NCBI GenBank assembly: GCA_029860345.1 | Contig: JAOUBJ010000001.1 | Location: 507,089 to 571,088, forward strand | Direction of reading: 5' to 3' | Length of the DNA: 64,000 nucleotides | Origin: Candidatus Zixiibacteriota bacterium | GTDB taxonomy: Bacteria; Zixibacteria; MSB-5A5; GN15; FEB-12 | Part shown: positions 26,923-35,165 of the stretch, piece after piece | Layout of the letters: each line of letters begins with the position of its first letter | How positions within the stretch are numbered: the first letter of the stretch is position 1 | The notes under the pieces: generated by a model | Databases searched by the model: none | Told to the model about the DNA's origin: nothing | The model's input: only the letters and a program-made list of their open reading frames with translations | Program-made: the position numbers and the translations under genes

Positions 26923-28118
26923 TGATGATCTGTTCCGGCCGGAAGCGGCGGCTCAGCGTTAAACGGCAGGCTGATCGTTACCCTCAGGCCCTTTTGGTCA
27001 CCGTTTTCAAACTGAACCGACTGTTGGTTGCCATAGAGTTGTTTGAGCCGCTCACGGGTGTTGGCCAAGCCCAGGCCGTTCGACGAATCGCCGGTCGGGT
27101 CGCCGTTCAGCCCGGGACCGTTATCGGCCACGCAGAGTCTGAGCACAGCACCTTCCTGACGCGCCGTTATCGTGATTTCTCCCTGTCCGGAACCACGCGA
27201 GACGCCATGTTGCACGGCATTCTCCACCAGGGGCTGGAGGATCAGATTCGGTACCCTGGCGTCCAGGGTCTCGCCGGCGATTTCACGATTGACGATGAGC
27301 CGATCCTGAAACCTGAGCTGTTGAATCTCCAGATACCCGTCCAAAAAGGCCAGCTCTTTCCTTAGTGATACTTCCTGCACCGACTCAGAATCTAAGGCCA
27401 CTCGCAACAGATCGCTCAATCGGGTTGTCATTTGATCGGCAGTTTTCGGTTCGGTGTGGATCAGCGCCGTAATGGCATTCAAGGTGTTGAACAAGAAGTG
27501 CGGATGAAGCTGCATCTTCAGCGCCTGCAACCTCGCCTCGGCCAAACGACCTTCCACCGCCACCAGACGCTTTTGCTCGTCGCTGTAACGACGGTAGTAT
27601 CGAATAGCGTAACAAACGAATGCGATCAGAGCATAAGTGAGCACGGCGCCATGCAGCCGCGTCCAGATAGCACCTGTGAACCAGGGCCAGATACTGTCAA
27701 AGGTCATCCCCACCTGCAGATCGTAGAGAAGACGCAGACCGACAAGAATCATTGAATAAAGATAGATGTGTACGAGGCCGATCAGTATCCCCAGTCCCAG
27801 ATGAGCCAGCCCGGCTCGTACCCAGTTCTTTCGGTCGACTGCTATCCATGCTGTAATACGCACTATTAGCAGGCTGAGCAGACCCCACATGTACCATTCG
27901 CCCATCGCCCACATGGCCGCCTGTTTCCAGGGTACCCAGGGAACACCGTCGATACAGTAGATAGCCCATTGGCGCGGCGCCTGCGCCAGCCCCAAAAAAG
28001 TCCAGCCGGCAATCAAGAGCAACCACTTGCGCCACCCCCGCATAGCGAATAAGGCGGAACTGACCTTCGGGCTGGTCGGCTGATCTGACGAGCTGTCTGC
28101 TATCTTTGTAGTATCCAT
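26919..28118 (-). CDS. LytS/YehU-type membrane sensor histidine kinase
   Basis: 399 residues. The N-terminal half holds four to five transmembrane helices (about 30-48, 75-92, 103-130, 155-175) without a recognisable extracellular sensor. The His_kinase domain follows: LHPHFLFNTLN with the phospho-acceptor H207, then an HATPase domain with VPNLILQPLVENAVQHG (N box) and VADNGPGLNG (G1 box) and NGLGLANTRERL (G2). It phosphorylates the LytTR regulator encoded immediately downstream. The signal is unknown; the membrane core may sense lipid, quinone or a transmembrane gradient. Confidence 0.92.
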   Translation of the reverse strand: MDTTKIADSSSDQPTSPKVSSALFAMRGWRKWLLLIAGWTFLGLAQAPRQWAIYCIDGVPWVPWKQAAMWAMGEWYMWGLLSLLIVRITAWIAVDRKNWVRAGLAHLGLGILIGLVHIYLYSMILVGLRLLYDLQVGMTFDSIWPWFTGAIWTRLHGAVLTYALIAFVCYAIRYYRRYSDEQKRLVAVEGRLAEARLQALKMQLHPHFLFNTLNAITALIHTEPKTADQMTTRLSDLLRVALDSESVQEVSLRKELAFLDGYLEIQQLRFQDRLIVNREIAGETLDARVPNLILQPLVENAVQHGVSRGSGQGEITITARQEGAVLRLCVADNGPGLNGDPTGDSSNGLGLANTRERLKQLYGNQQSVQFENGDQKGLRVTISLPFNAEPPLPAGTDHQ

Positions 28119-28257
28119 CGTTTGCTAACCTGGTAAAGGCATCTACCTTCAATTAACGGACATTTGGCACCTTGGCAAGAGGATTCTTGAGAAGCCGTTG
28201 ATGGTCTTGTACGAAATCTGTTTGACAACGTTACAATGTTCTTGCATCTAATCGGCT

Positions 28258-29331
28258 ATGAAAGAAACTACCCAACTGATTTTCGACGGTCACAACGACA
28301 CCGTCATGAACCTCTACTACCCCCACCGTGGAGGTGGTCGGTCTTTTTTTGAACAAAGCGACAAGGGACACATCGACCTGCCCAGAGCCTTAGCCGGTGG
28401 CTTTGGAGGCGGTCTGTTTGCGATTTTTGTCACCAACGATGACTGGATGAAAGGACCGCCCAAAGAAGATGTGACCATTAGCAAGGGTGGGTACTCCGTC
28501 AAACTAGCCTCGCCCGTTTCGCTGGAATCGGCCCGGGCTACGACGCTTATGCTGATGGAGCATCTTTTCCAACTGATAGACGAGTCCGACGGGCAGATGC
28601 GTCTGGTGTGTACAGTTGACGAGATCGAGCAGGCTATGCATGAAAAAGCCCTGGCTGTGGTGTTGCATTTTGAAGGCGCCGAAGTTATCGACACCGGTTT
28701 TGAAGCCTTGCACAAGTACTACCAACAGGGTTTACGATCGCTTGGCATCTGCTGGAGTCGTCCCAACGATTTCGGATGCGGCGTGCCGTTTATGTTTCCA
28801 TCGTCGCCGGATGTCGGCCCCGGCCTGACCGACGCCGGGAAACAACTGGTGCAAGAATGTAACCAACTCGGTGTCATGATTGACCTGGCTCACTTAAACG
28901 AGAAGGGATTCTGGGACACAGCCGCCATCACCGACAGACCTTTGGTGGTGTCACACAGCGCCGCCCATGCCCTCTGTACGTCGGCCCGAAATATGACCGA
29001 CCGTCAACTGGATGCCATCGGCGAGTCAGACGGGCTGATTGGAGTCAGTTTTTTTCGCAATGACCTGCGCGGCGACGGCGAAGTTGAACCGGACACGCCG
29101 CTGTCGGCCCTGGTCGACCAGATAGTGTATCTGGTGGAACGCATCGGTATTGACCATGTCGCCCTTGGGAGTGACTTTGACGGTGCCACAATTCCCAAAG
29201 AACTGGGCGATGTGGCGGGATTGCCCAAACTGGTTGATGCGCTAAGGTTGGTTGGTTTTAATGAGGCAGCCCTGACCAAAGTTTGTCGCGACAACTGGCT
29301 TCGGGTGCTCAGAGCGACTTGGAATTCGTGA
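28258..29331 (+). CDS. Membrane dipeptidase (renal dipeptidase family, M19)
   Basis: 357 residues. Hydrolyses dipeptides with a binuclear zinc centre. The metal-site residues of the family are all visible: H12 and D14 in FDGHNDT, the bridging E139 in LHFEGAE, H212 in DLAHLN and H233 in VSHSAAH, with D306 in LGSDFDGA as the catalytic Asp. The length is normal. There is no signal peptide, so it is probably cytoplasmic. It is transcribed divergently from the two-component pair and stands as a single gene. The real substrates (dipeptides, D-amino acid dipeptides or others) cannot be read from the sequence. Confidence 0.92.
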   Translation: MKETTQLIFDGHNDTVMNLYYPHRGGGRSFFEQSDKGHIDLPRALAGGFGGGLFAIFVTNDDWMKGPPKEDVTISKGGYSVKLASPVSLESARATTLMLMEHLFQLIDESDGQMRLVCTVDEIEQAMHEKALAVVLHFEGAEVIDTGFEALHKYYQQGLRSLGICWSRPNDFGCGVPFMFPSSPDVGPGLTDAGKQLVQECNQLGVMIDLAHLNEKGFWDTAAITDRPLVVSHSAAHALCTSARNMTDRQLDAIGESDGLIGVSFFRNDLRGDGEVEPDTPLSALVDQIVYLVERIGIDHVALGSDFDGATIPKELGDVAGLPKLVDALRLVGFNEAALTKVCRDNWLRVLRATWNS

Positions 29332-29339
29332 AAGTTTTG

Positions 29340-29368
29340 TTGACAACATTCAAATATCAGTCCATGAT
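29340..29368 (+). promoter_or_regulatory. Promoter for the bd-like oxidoreductase operon
   Basis: TTGACA (29340-29345), a 17-base spacer and CATGAT (29363-29368), 55 bases before the start codon at 29424. Confidence 0.5.
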
Positions 29369-29423
29369 TGAGGCGGATGAAAGACAGATTCAGAACTCAA
29401 GTTTGTGTGATCGGTCGACATAG

Positions 29424-30944
29424 ATGAACTATCCGTTTTGGGACATACCATTCGGCTACGGAATGATGATGGCGACCATCGCCACCATCCACGTTTTTGT
29501 CTCCCACTTTGCTATCGGCGGCGGACTCTACCTGGTGGTGGCCGAAACCCTGGCCCGACGAAACCAGGACAAGCTGAAGCTCGACTTCCTCAAAACACTC
29601 AGCCGCTTTTTTATTCTGGTAACGCTGGTTTTCGGTGCTCTGACCGGTGTGGCCATCTGGTTCATCATCGGGTTGTTGAATCCGGCCGGCACCGAGGCGT
29701 TGATTCATCATTTTGTCTGGGGATGGGCAGCCGAGTGGTGTTTCTTCGCCATCGAGATTCTGGCGGCCATCTTGTACTACTATGGTTGGGAGAAAATGTC
29801 GGCGCGCAACCACTTGATCCTCGGCTGGATATATTTCATAGCCGCCTGGATGTCACTTTTCATCATCAACGGCATTCTCTCATTTATGCTGACCCCGGAC
29901 GGCTGGTTGACCAGCGGCAGTTTTTGTGAAGGCTTTTTCAACGACACCTTTTGGTCATCGTTGGTCTTGCGCACCGGTATCTGTGTCATGCTGGCCGGAT
30001 TGTACAGTACGCTGGTCGTGTCGCGTTATAAGAAATCTGACTTCAAAGCAAGTATCGTGCGCCTGAACGCTGTTTGGGGACTGGTAGGGCTGGCTATCAT
30101 GTGGCCGGCCTTTGCCTGGTTCTGGGAGAGTATTCCCGACTCGATTACCACTCTGGCTCGGGAAGCCATGCCCACCACGACAAGTTCCGAAGCGCTGGCC
30201 TGGTGGTTCGGCGAACTGTTGCTTATCGGTTTCCTGTTGGTCGGTCTGCTCTTGCACAAACGGGTCAACCTGGTGGTGAGCATCATAATGATGGCCCTGG
30301 GGCTGGCCTGGTTTGGGTCGTTCGAGTGGATGCGCGAATCAATCCGCAAACCGTATGTCATATACGATTACATGTACGGCAACGGACTGGAACTGGCCAA
30401 GGCCGACACCTACTCAGAAGACGGGCTGTTGCCGCACATCAAATACCGCACCGGCGACGACGGCGCCGATCTATTCAGGCGGGCCTGCCGAAACTGTCAT
30501 ACTATCGATGGATACCATCCGCTGAAACCGGCATTAGATGGTACCGACGAAGTGTTCATCGCCGGGCTTATCAAAGGGGCGGATGTCTTCAAAGGAAACA
30601 TGCCGCCATTCCTGGGAACCGAAGTGGAAGCCAACCTGATCGCCGCACATCTCTACAAACAACTTGACCACAGGTCGCTGAAGGACATTTACAATCTGGA
30701 TGGTGTGGACTTGGGACGCAAAGTGTACCAGGTCCGTTGCGGCAAGTGTCATGAGTTTTACGGTTTCAACGACAAGTCGGAGTCGCTACTGGACCTCGAG
30801 CCCGAGGATGTTCACGACATTCTCGATATGGCCGGCGACTTCGCCGATGAGATGCCGCCATTCACCGGCGACGACACGGAGCGCGAAGCGCTGGTCAGAT
30901 ACCTGCAATACATGACCGAACAGGCCAAGGAGTCCACCGAATGA
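29424..30944 (+). CDS. Cytochrome bd-superfamily subunit fused to two c-type cytochrome domains
   Basis: 506 residues. About eight transmembrane helices fill residues 12-300. The first has IHVFVSHFAIGGG, with H23 and H28 as possible haem ligands, where CydA has its N-terminal haem-ligand His. A segment IRKPYVIYDYMY at about 308-318 resembles the GRQPW region of CydA. The C-terminal 170 residues are two cytochrome c domains: CRNCH (355-359) with Met ligand candidate in NMPPF (M393), and CGKCH (439-443) with EMPPF (M477). Electrons would enter by the c haems rather than only from quinol. Overlap of 4 bases with the next membrane gene suggests a two-subunit complex. The ccm genes downstream would attach its haems. 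Confidence 0.8.
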   Translation: MNYPFWDIPFGYGMMMATIATIHVFVSHFAIGGGLYLVVAETLARRNQDKLKLDFLKTLSRFFILVTLVFGALTGVAIWFIIGLLNPAGTEALIHHFVWGWAAEWCFFAIEILAAILYYYGWEKMSARNHLILGWIYFIAAWMSLFIINGILSFMLTPDGWLTSGSFCEGFFNDTFWSSLVLRTGICVMLAGLYSTLVVSRYKKSDFKASIVRLNAVWGLVGLAIMWPAFAWFWESIPDSITTLAREAMPTTTSSEALAWWFGELLLIGFLLVGLLLHKRVNLVVSIIMMALGLAWFGSFEWMRESIRKPYVIYDYMYGNGLELAKADTYSEDGLLPHIKYRTGDDGADLFRRACRNCHTIDGYHPLKPALDGTDEVFIAGLIKGADVFKGNMPPFLGTEVEANLIAAHLYKQLDHRSLKDIYNLDGVDLGRKVYQVRCGKCHEFYGFNDKSESLLDLEPEDVHDILDMAGDFADEMPPFTGDDTEREALVRYLQYMTEQAKESTE

Positions 30945-31954
30945 ACCTGCCGGATTACAATTTTCTTTCGGTGCCACTGTGGCTGATAACAGCTTTGCAT
31001 CTGTTGACCCTGACGGCGCATTTTGTCGCCATGAATTTTGTCTTCGGCGGCACCATGGTTCTTTTGTTCAGCCGTCTGGAAAACAAATGGCAGCAGGCCG
31101 AAATCAGGAAGTACGTCAAGCTGCTGCCTTCGGTAATGGCCGCCACCGTCACCCTGGGCGTGGCTCCGTTGCTCTTTTTGCAGTTGGTATATGGTCGCGT
31201 AGTCTATTCGGCGGCCATCGTGAGTGGCTGGTTCTTCCTGTTTGTCGTGGTCGCCGCGATGATTGCCTACTACTTGCTCTATGGCGCTTCCTTCGCCGCT
31301 GATAAACCGGACCGTGGCTTTGGACGATATCTCTGGCCCGCTCTGGTCACCCTCGCCTACGTTTCGTTCGCCTACAGTTCCATCTTCTCCCTGGCCGAAC
31401 GTCCCGAACTCATTGAGATGATGTACGCCCAAGATCAAAGCGGTGGCGCCATCAATCCCGATATCGGCGCCTATCTGTTTCGCTGGCTACACATGATTCT
31501 GGGCGCCATCACCGTGGGTGGTTTCTTCGTGGGGATGATTGGACGAAACAACGATGCAGTTTTTCAGATTGCTCGGCGCGCCTTCCTGTACGGTATGGTG
31601 GCGGCAATGGCGGTCGGCTTGGTCTACCTTTTCACCCTTGGTGAATACATATTGGCCTTGATGCGATCGGTCGGAATCTGGGCCCTGACCGTTTCAATCT
31701 TCTTGTCATTGGGCTCGATGCATTTCTTTTTCAAGAAGAAATTCCTACCGGCCGGACTGATGTTATTCGTCTCGATGTTCGGCATGGTCGCCACCAGGCA
31801 TGTATTGCGACTGATCCGTCTCGACGGTGTTTTCGATCCTTCCACCATACCGGTCGATCCACAATGGTCGGTCTTCGCGATCTTCCTGGTCTGTTTTGTC
31901 CTGGCCATCGTTTTGATCACATACATGTTGCGACTTTTCTTTAGTGACCGCTGA
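30941..31954 (+). CDS. Membrane partner subunit of the bd-like oxidoreductase
   Basis: 337 residues, about nine transmembrane helices and few soluble parts. It overlaps the preceding gene by 4 bases (ATGA). The first helix LITALHLLTLTAHFVAMNF has H20 and H27 spaced much like H23 and H28 of the preceding subunit, which suggests that the two are distant duplicates and that this one may also hold a haem. It has no CxxCH. By position it fills the role of CydB or of a second CydA-like chain. Its redox role is inference; the family relation is only moderately clear. Confidence 0.65.
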   Translation: MNLPDYNFLSVPLWLITALHLLTLTAHFVAMNFVFGGTMVLLFSRLENKWQQAEIRKYVKLLPSVMAATVTLGVAPLLFLQLVYGRVVYSAAIVSGWFFLFVVVAAMIAYYLLYGASFAADKPDRGFGRYLWPALVTLAYVSFAYSSIFSLAERPELIEMMYAQDQSGGAINPDIGAYLFRWLHMILGAITVGGFFVGMIGRNNDAVFQIARRAFLYGMVAAMAVGLVYLFTLGEYILALMRSVGIWALTVSIFLSLGSMHFFFKKKFLPAGLMLFVSMFGMVATRHVLRLIRLDGVFDPSTIPVDPQWSVFAIFLVCFVLAIVLITYMLRLFFSDR

Positions 31955-32031
31955 TTATCACCTGATGAAGCCAACTTGTTGGTCGGCACTTTTTGCTTGC
32001 TTTGGCCGCATCTTCCCGCTAATTGGCCGAT

Positions 32032-32646
32032 ATGTTCAGACTCGCCGCACAAGATCTGGCCAAACGGTTCGGTCATCGAAAGCTCTTCAAGGATTTGTCG
32101 TTTGATCTGACAACCGGCGACTCGCTGGCCGTCACCGGCTCCAACGGTTCCGGGAAATCGACCTTGATGATAACCCTGCTGGGTCTGCAACGGCCGACCC
32201 GAGGCAAGATTATCTTCTCGGAAGGTGACACCGAATTGGACGACAGCGGCCGGCGGCGGCGGATAGCCTTTGTCTCGCCTTACTTCAACCTCTACGACCA
32301 CCTGACCGCCGAAGAAAACCTGACCTTTTTCGCAACGGTGTCAGGCGGCAGTCTCACCGGTAAAGAGATCAACAGCGTGATGGAACGGGTCGGCCTTAAG
32401 GGACGGGGCATGGATTTGGTCGCGGAGTTTTCATCCGGAATGAAACAGCGGCTCAAATACGCACTGGCCGTGACATGCAAACCGGATTTTCTTTTTCTGG
32501 ACGAACCGACTTCCAACCTCGACTCCGACGGCAAAAAGTTGGTCTTCGAAATCGTCGAACAGATGCGTTCGGACAGTATCATGGTTATCGCCACCAACGA
32601 AGAAGAGGAGTACCGCCTTGCCACAGCGCAGTGCCGGCTGGGTTAG
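32032..32646 (+). CDS. ccmA: CcmA-like ABC transporter ATPase (cytochrome c maturation)
   Basis: 204 residues from ATG 32032; a TTG three codons upstream is possible and no clear ribosome site was found. It is a short ABC ATPase with Walker A GSNGSGKST, a SSGMKQRLKYALA signature and Walker B FLFLDEPTSNLD. With CcmB and CcmC it powers release of haem-loaded CcmE in the periplasm-facing haem handling complex. The assignment rests on its size and on the overlapping CcmB gene and the nearby ccmCDEF. It is smaller than multi-domain ABC exporters. The stop lies inside the next gene (29-base overlap), so the two subunits are translationally coupled. Confidence 0.85.
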   Translation: MFRLAAQDLAKRFGHRKLFKDLSFDLTTGDSLAVTGSNGSGKSTLMITLLGLQRPTRGKIIFSEGDTELDDSGRRRRIAFVSPYFNLYDHLTAEENLTFFATVSGGSLTGKEINSVMERVGLKGRGMDLVAEFSSGMKQRLKYALAVTCKPDFLFLDEPTSNLDSDGKKLVFEIVEQMRSDSIMVIATNEEEEYRLATAQCRLG

Positions 32647-33301
32647 TAAAGCACTGGCCGTATACGCCAAAGACTTGCGGTTGGAGTTGCGCAGTCGGTA
32701 TGCACTGAACGCGATCCTGATGTTCGCGATAACGACGCTGGCCGTCGTATCGTTCTCGCTGGGCCAAAGCGGCCTCTCTGCAAAACTGTTGGCCGCGCTG
32801 TTTTGGGTGGTGATCTTTTTCTCAGCAATGTCCGGACTGGCCCAGGTGTTTATCCGCGAAGAAGAATCCGGTACCGCCCTGGCGCTGAGATTGTTGGCCG
32901 ATCCCGACCCGGTCTTCATCGGCAAACTGCTCTTCAATTTCAGCCTGCTGGCTATCATGACCCTGATCGTAACGCCCCTCTTTTTCATCTTCACCGATGC
33001 CCCAACCGAACATGCGCTGACTTTTATTCCGGTCTTGGCTCTCGGCGTGATCGGACTCAGCGGTGCGACAACGTTGGTCGCGGCGATCATCTCGCGCGCC
33101 TCGGTCAAGGGAGCGCTGTTTGCCGTGCTCTCGTTCCCCATCCTTATGCCGCTGTTAATGGCGTTGGTGGCGGCGACCGAGACCGTTTTCGACGGCGGCA
33201 ATTTGTGGGCGGTGGCTTCGGAGCTTCAGTTTCTTACCGCCTACGCAGTCGTAATGATTACTGCTTCCATCATGCTCTTCAAGTTCGTCTGGCAGGATTG
33301 A
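32618..33301 (+). CDS. ccmB: CcmB-like haem transporter permease
   Basis: 227 residues from a TTG start with GAGGAG about 7 bases upstream. Six transmembrane helices, and the characteristic start of the second half of CcmB (FSAMSGLAQVFIREEESGT) in which the E-E-[SG]-G-T stretch is conserved. It pairs with the CcmA ATPase, whose gene it overlaps by 29 bases. The next 650 bases carry repeats, after which ccmC begins with its own promoter, so ccmAB and ccmCDEF seem to be two transcription units. Confidence 0.87.
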   Translation: MPQRSAGWVSKALAVYAKDLRLELRSRYALNAILMFAITTLAVVSFSLGQSGLSAKLLAALFWVVIFFSAMSGLAQVFIREEESGTALALRLLADPDPVFIGKLLFNFSLLAIMTLIVTPLFFIFTDAPTEHALTFIPVLALGVIGLSGATTLVAAIISRASVKGALFAVLSFPILMPLLMALVAATETVFDGGNLWAVASELQFLTAYAVVMITASIMLFKFVWQD

Positions 33302-33313
33302 AGTCCGCAGGCT

Positions 33314-33344
33314 TGTCATACTGGCGTAGGCCAGTATCCAGTCT
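33314..33344 (+). repeat. Dispersed hairpin, TGTCAT-CTGGC family, copy 2
   Basis: TGTC, then a perfect 8-bp stem ATACTGGC/GCCAGTAT with a GTAG loop, then CCAGTC, 12 bases after the ccmB stop. Same design as 11136-11166. Confidence 0.65.
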
Positions 33345-33737
33345 TCAAGTACGGTGCCCCATCCAAAGCCTCGCGACAGGTGGGTACCCCAGTATCTACT
33401 AACGATCCCACCCGACGCAAAGCCTCTGGTTGGGGTACCGTTCTTGCCAATAACCGTAGGTCGCCACAGTCAGTCGTCTTCTGAGGGCAGGAGCCCTGTG
33501 CTCCTGCCAATTTAGGCGGCATCGCAGGGATGCCGCCCTACGGTTTCGAGGCGCAGGGTCTCACCCGCCAAGGCGGAAAGGACCCAGCGCAACATTGAGT
33601 CGTCTTCGTTTCGTGGGCGGCAGACGTCCCCGCCTGAACCTGATAACGTGGCGCACGAGAACGTACACCACGCACAGAATTGGCAGGTTTGAAGACAGAC
33701 CTGCCCTACAAAAGAGACCTGAAGTCCGGGCCACCCG

Positions 33738-33761
33738 ACCCTTCGACTCCGCTCAGGGTGA
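33738..33761 (-). repeat. CCGAGCGGAGTCGAGG-type dispersed repeat, reversed
   Basis: Reads CCCTTCGACTCCGCTCAGGG on the plus strand, the reverse complement of the type seen at 17140. Confidence 0.6.
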
Positions 33762-33885
33762 GGCCAGGAGACTCAGGGGGACAAGCGGTGCGGAGCACGC
33801 AAAAGTGATTTATCACCCTCAAAACCGCACCAATCTTGTATAATCTCAGACGCAAAACGACGCCGTTTCGGTGGCCGAAACAATG

Positions 33886-33913
33886 TTGCTTTTTCGCAGG
33901 TTTAGGTTATACT
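33886..33913 (+). promoter_or_regulatory. Promoter for ccmCDEF
   Basis: TTGCTT (33886-33891), a 16-base spacer and TATACT (33908-33913), 37 bases before the ccmC start. Confidence 0.55.
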
Positions 33914-33950
33914 TGCGCCGAGTTGATACGGAATTGGAGACCGGTTCGAT

Positions 33951-34607
33951 ATGTGGTGGAAAATCTTACTATTTCTCGCGATGTCGGCGATGATAATCGC
34001 CAGCTATATCACCCCTATGCCCCAGCAACAGATCGGCGAGTCGAGCCGGATTTTTTACTATCACATCCCACAAGCATGGATATGTGTGCTGGCTTTCGCA
34101 ATGTCGATGATCTACTCAATAGTCTATCTGAAAAAGCACGACATCAGTTTCGATGACCGGGCTGCCGATGCCGCCCGACTAGGGTTGGTCTTCTGTCTGC
34201 TGGCCACATCGACCGGTTCGCTTTTTGCCAAAATCACCTGGGGTTCCTACTGGAACTGGGACCCACGGCAAACCTCGGTGTTCATCCTGCTGCTAATCTA
34301 CGGCGCCTACTTCGCGCTTCGCGGCGCCATACCGGATCAGCAACGGCGCGCGGCCCTTTCGGCCGTCTATTCTATTTTTGCTTTTGTAACGGTGCCGTTC
34401 TTGGTCTTCGTGCTGCCACGCATGATTCCATCGCTACACCCGGCCGACTCGGTGGTCGATTCAGACATGAAATTCACAATGGGACCAATGGTGCGAGTGA
34501 TCTTCTTCTCATCTTTGGCCCTATTCACCGTACTATATCTTTGGATGCTGAACTTGAGCAATCGTGTCAGTCGTCAGGTTCGCGCCCGAGAAGATTTGGA
34601 GTTTTGA
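33951..34607 (+). CDS. ccmC: CcmC-like haem handling protein
   Basis: 218 residues, six transmembrane helices. The periplasmic tryptophan-rich WWD-type loop reads WGSYWNWDPRQTS, and conserved flanking His are seen in YYHIPQAW and near PSLHP. CcmC binds haem at this loop and passes it to CcmE. It is the first gene of ccmCDEF, and ccmD follows with a one-base gap. Confidence 0.92.
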   Translation: MWWKILLFLAMSAMIIASYITPMPQQQIGESSRIFYYHIPQAWICVLAFAMSMIYSIVYLKKHDISFDDRAADAARLGLVFCLLATSTGSLFAKITWGSYWNWDPRQTSVFILLLIYGAYFALRGAIPDQQRRAALSAVYSIFAFVTVPFLVFVLPRMIPSLHPADSVVDSDMKFTMGPMVRVIFFSSLALFTVLYLWMLNLSNRVSRQVRAREDLEF

Positions 34608-34608
34608 A

Positions 34609-34722
34609 ATGGACGGCATATATGTAGCCATGGCCGTGACTTTGGTCGTTTGGATCGGATTGTTCTTGTATCTGGTCCGTCTTGACGGCAAGGTCAAAAA
34701 ACTCGAGGAGAAAAATCGTTGA
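34609..34722 (+). CDS. ccmD: CcmD-like small membrane protein
   Basis: 37 residues, too short for most gene finders. One transmembrane helix (about 4-21: VAMAVTLVVWIGLFLYLV) is followed by a charged tail rich in Lys and Glu (KVKKLEEKN), the usual form of CcmD, which stabilises the CcmC-CcmE complex. It begins one base after the ccmC stop. Its own stop TGA overlaps the TTG start of ccmE. Assigned by size, topology and position. Confidence 0.8.
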   Translation: MDGIYVAMAVTLVVWIGLFLYLVRLDGKVKKLEEKNR

Positions 34723-35159
34723 ACGCTAAGTATATCATCGGGGGCATAATAATTGTCCTGTTCGTTGTTTGGGGCGGATACTCGTTCATGCAGACAACGA
34801 TTCAGTATGTGTCAATCGACGAGGCCCGAACCGCTGAACGAACGGTACAGGTCATGGGTAAGATCGATTTCGATGTGGTCAACTTCAACGCCGAGCAACA
34901 ACGACTGGAGTTTGCGATCTATGACGCTGAGGCTACCAACGAAGCTACAGCCAAGCGGATGCCGGTGGTGTACCACGGCGTCGTTCCGGGCAATTTTGAG
35001 CAGGCAACGTCGGTCGTCCTGAAGGGCAAGAGTTCAGACGGAGTCTTCGAAGCTGAACAGATGCTTGTTAAATGTCCCTCCAAGTATCAGGGTGAAGGAA
35101 CCGATGGTTACCAGGATATCGAGAAGCACCAGGATGGCAATGCAGCCACAGGAGCGTGA
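34719..35159 (+). CDS. ccmE: CcmE haem chaperone, Cys-type (CxxxY)
   Basis: 146 residues from a TTG start that overlaps the ccmD stop; GAGGAG lies upstream. An N-terminal membrane anchor (5-24) precedes an OB-fold domain (about 30-118). In most CcmE proteins haem is held covalently by His in an HxxxY motif. Here the motif is C119-PSK-Y123, the Cys variant known from archaea and some Desulfovibrio-type bacteria, usually together with loss of CcmG and CcmH. Those genes are indeed absent between ccmF and the next locus. Confidence 0.88.
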   Translation: MNAKYIIGGIIIVLFVVWGGYSFMQTTIQYVSIDEARTAERTVQVMGKIDFDVVNFNAEQQRLEFAIYDAEATNEATAKRMPVVYHGVVPGNFEQATSVVLKGKSSDGVFEAEQMLVKCPSKYQGEGTDGYQDIEKHQDGNAATGA

Positions 35160-35165
35160 ATCATT

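Larger units (their letters stand above)
33302..33950. other. Repeat-rich intergenic island, 649 bases
   Basis: Splits ccmAB from ccmCDEF. It holds at least four palindromes: 33314-33344, 33483-33510 (GGCAGGAGCCCTGTGCTCCTGCC), 33514-33535 (GGCGGCATCGCAGGGATGCCGCC) and 33738-33761. A further inverted repeat is GGCAGGT..ACCTGCC near 33681. The ccmC promoter is at its right end. No gene is supported. Confidence 0.65.

Noticed and set aside
28222-28252. A perfect TTGACA before the membrane dipeptidase gene
   Set aside because: No acceptable -10 box at 16-18 bases (CATCTA or ATCTAA), so a promoter was not called.
33595-33843. An 82-residue frame in the ccm gap
   Set aside because: It is made of the dispersed repeats (EVRATRPFDSAQGEARRLRG is the translation of the CTTCGACTCCGCTCAGGG repeat), a common false gene.
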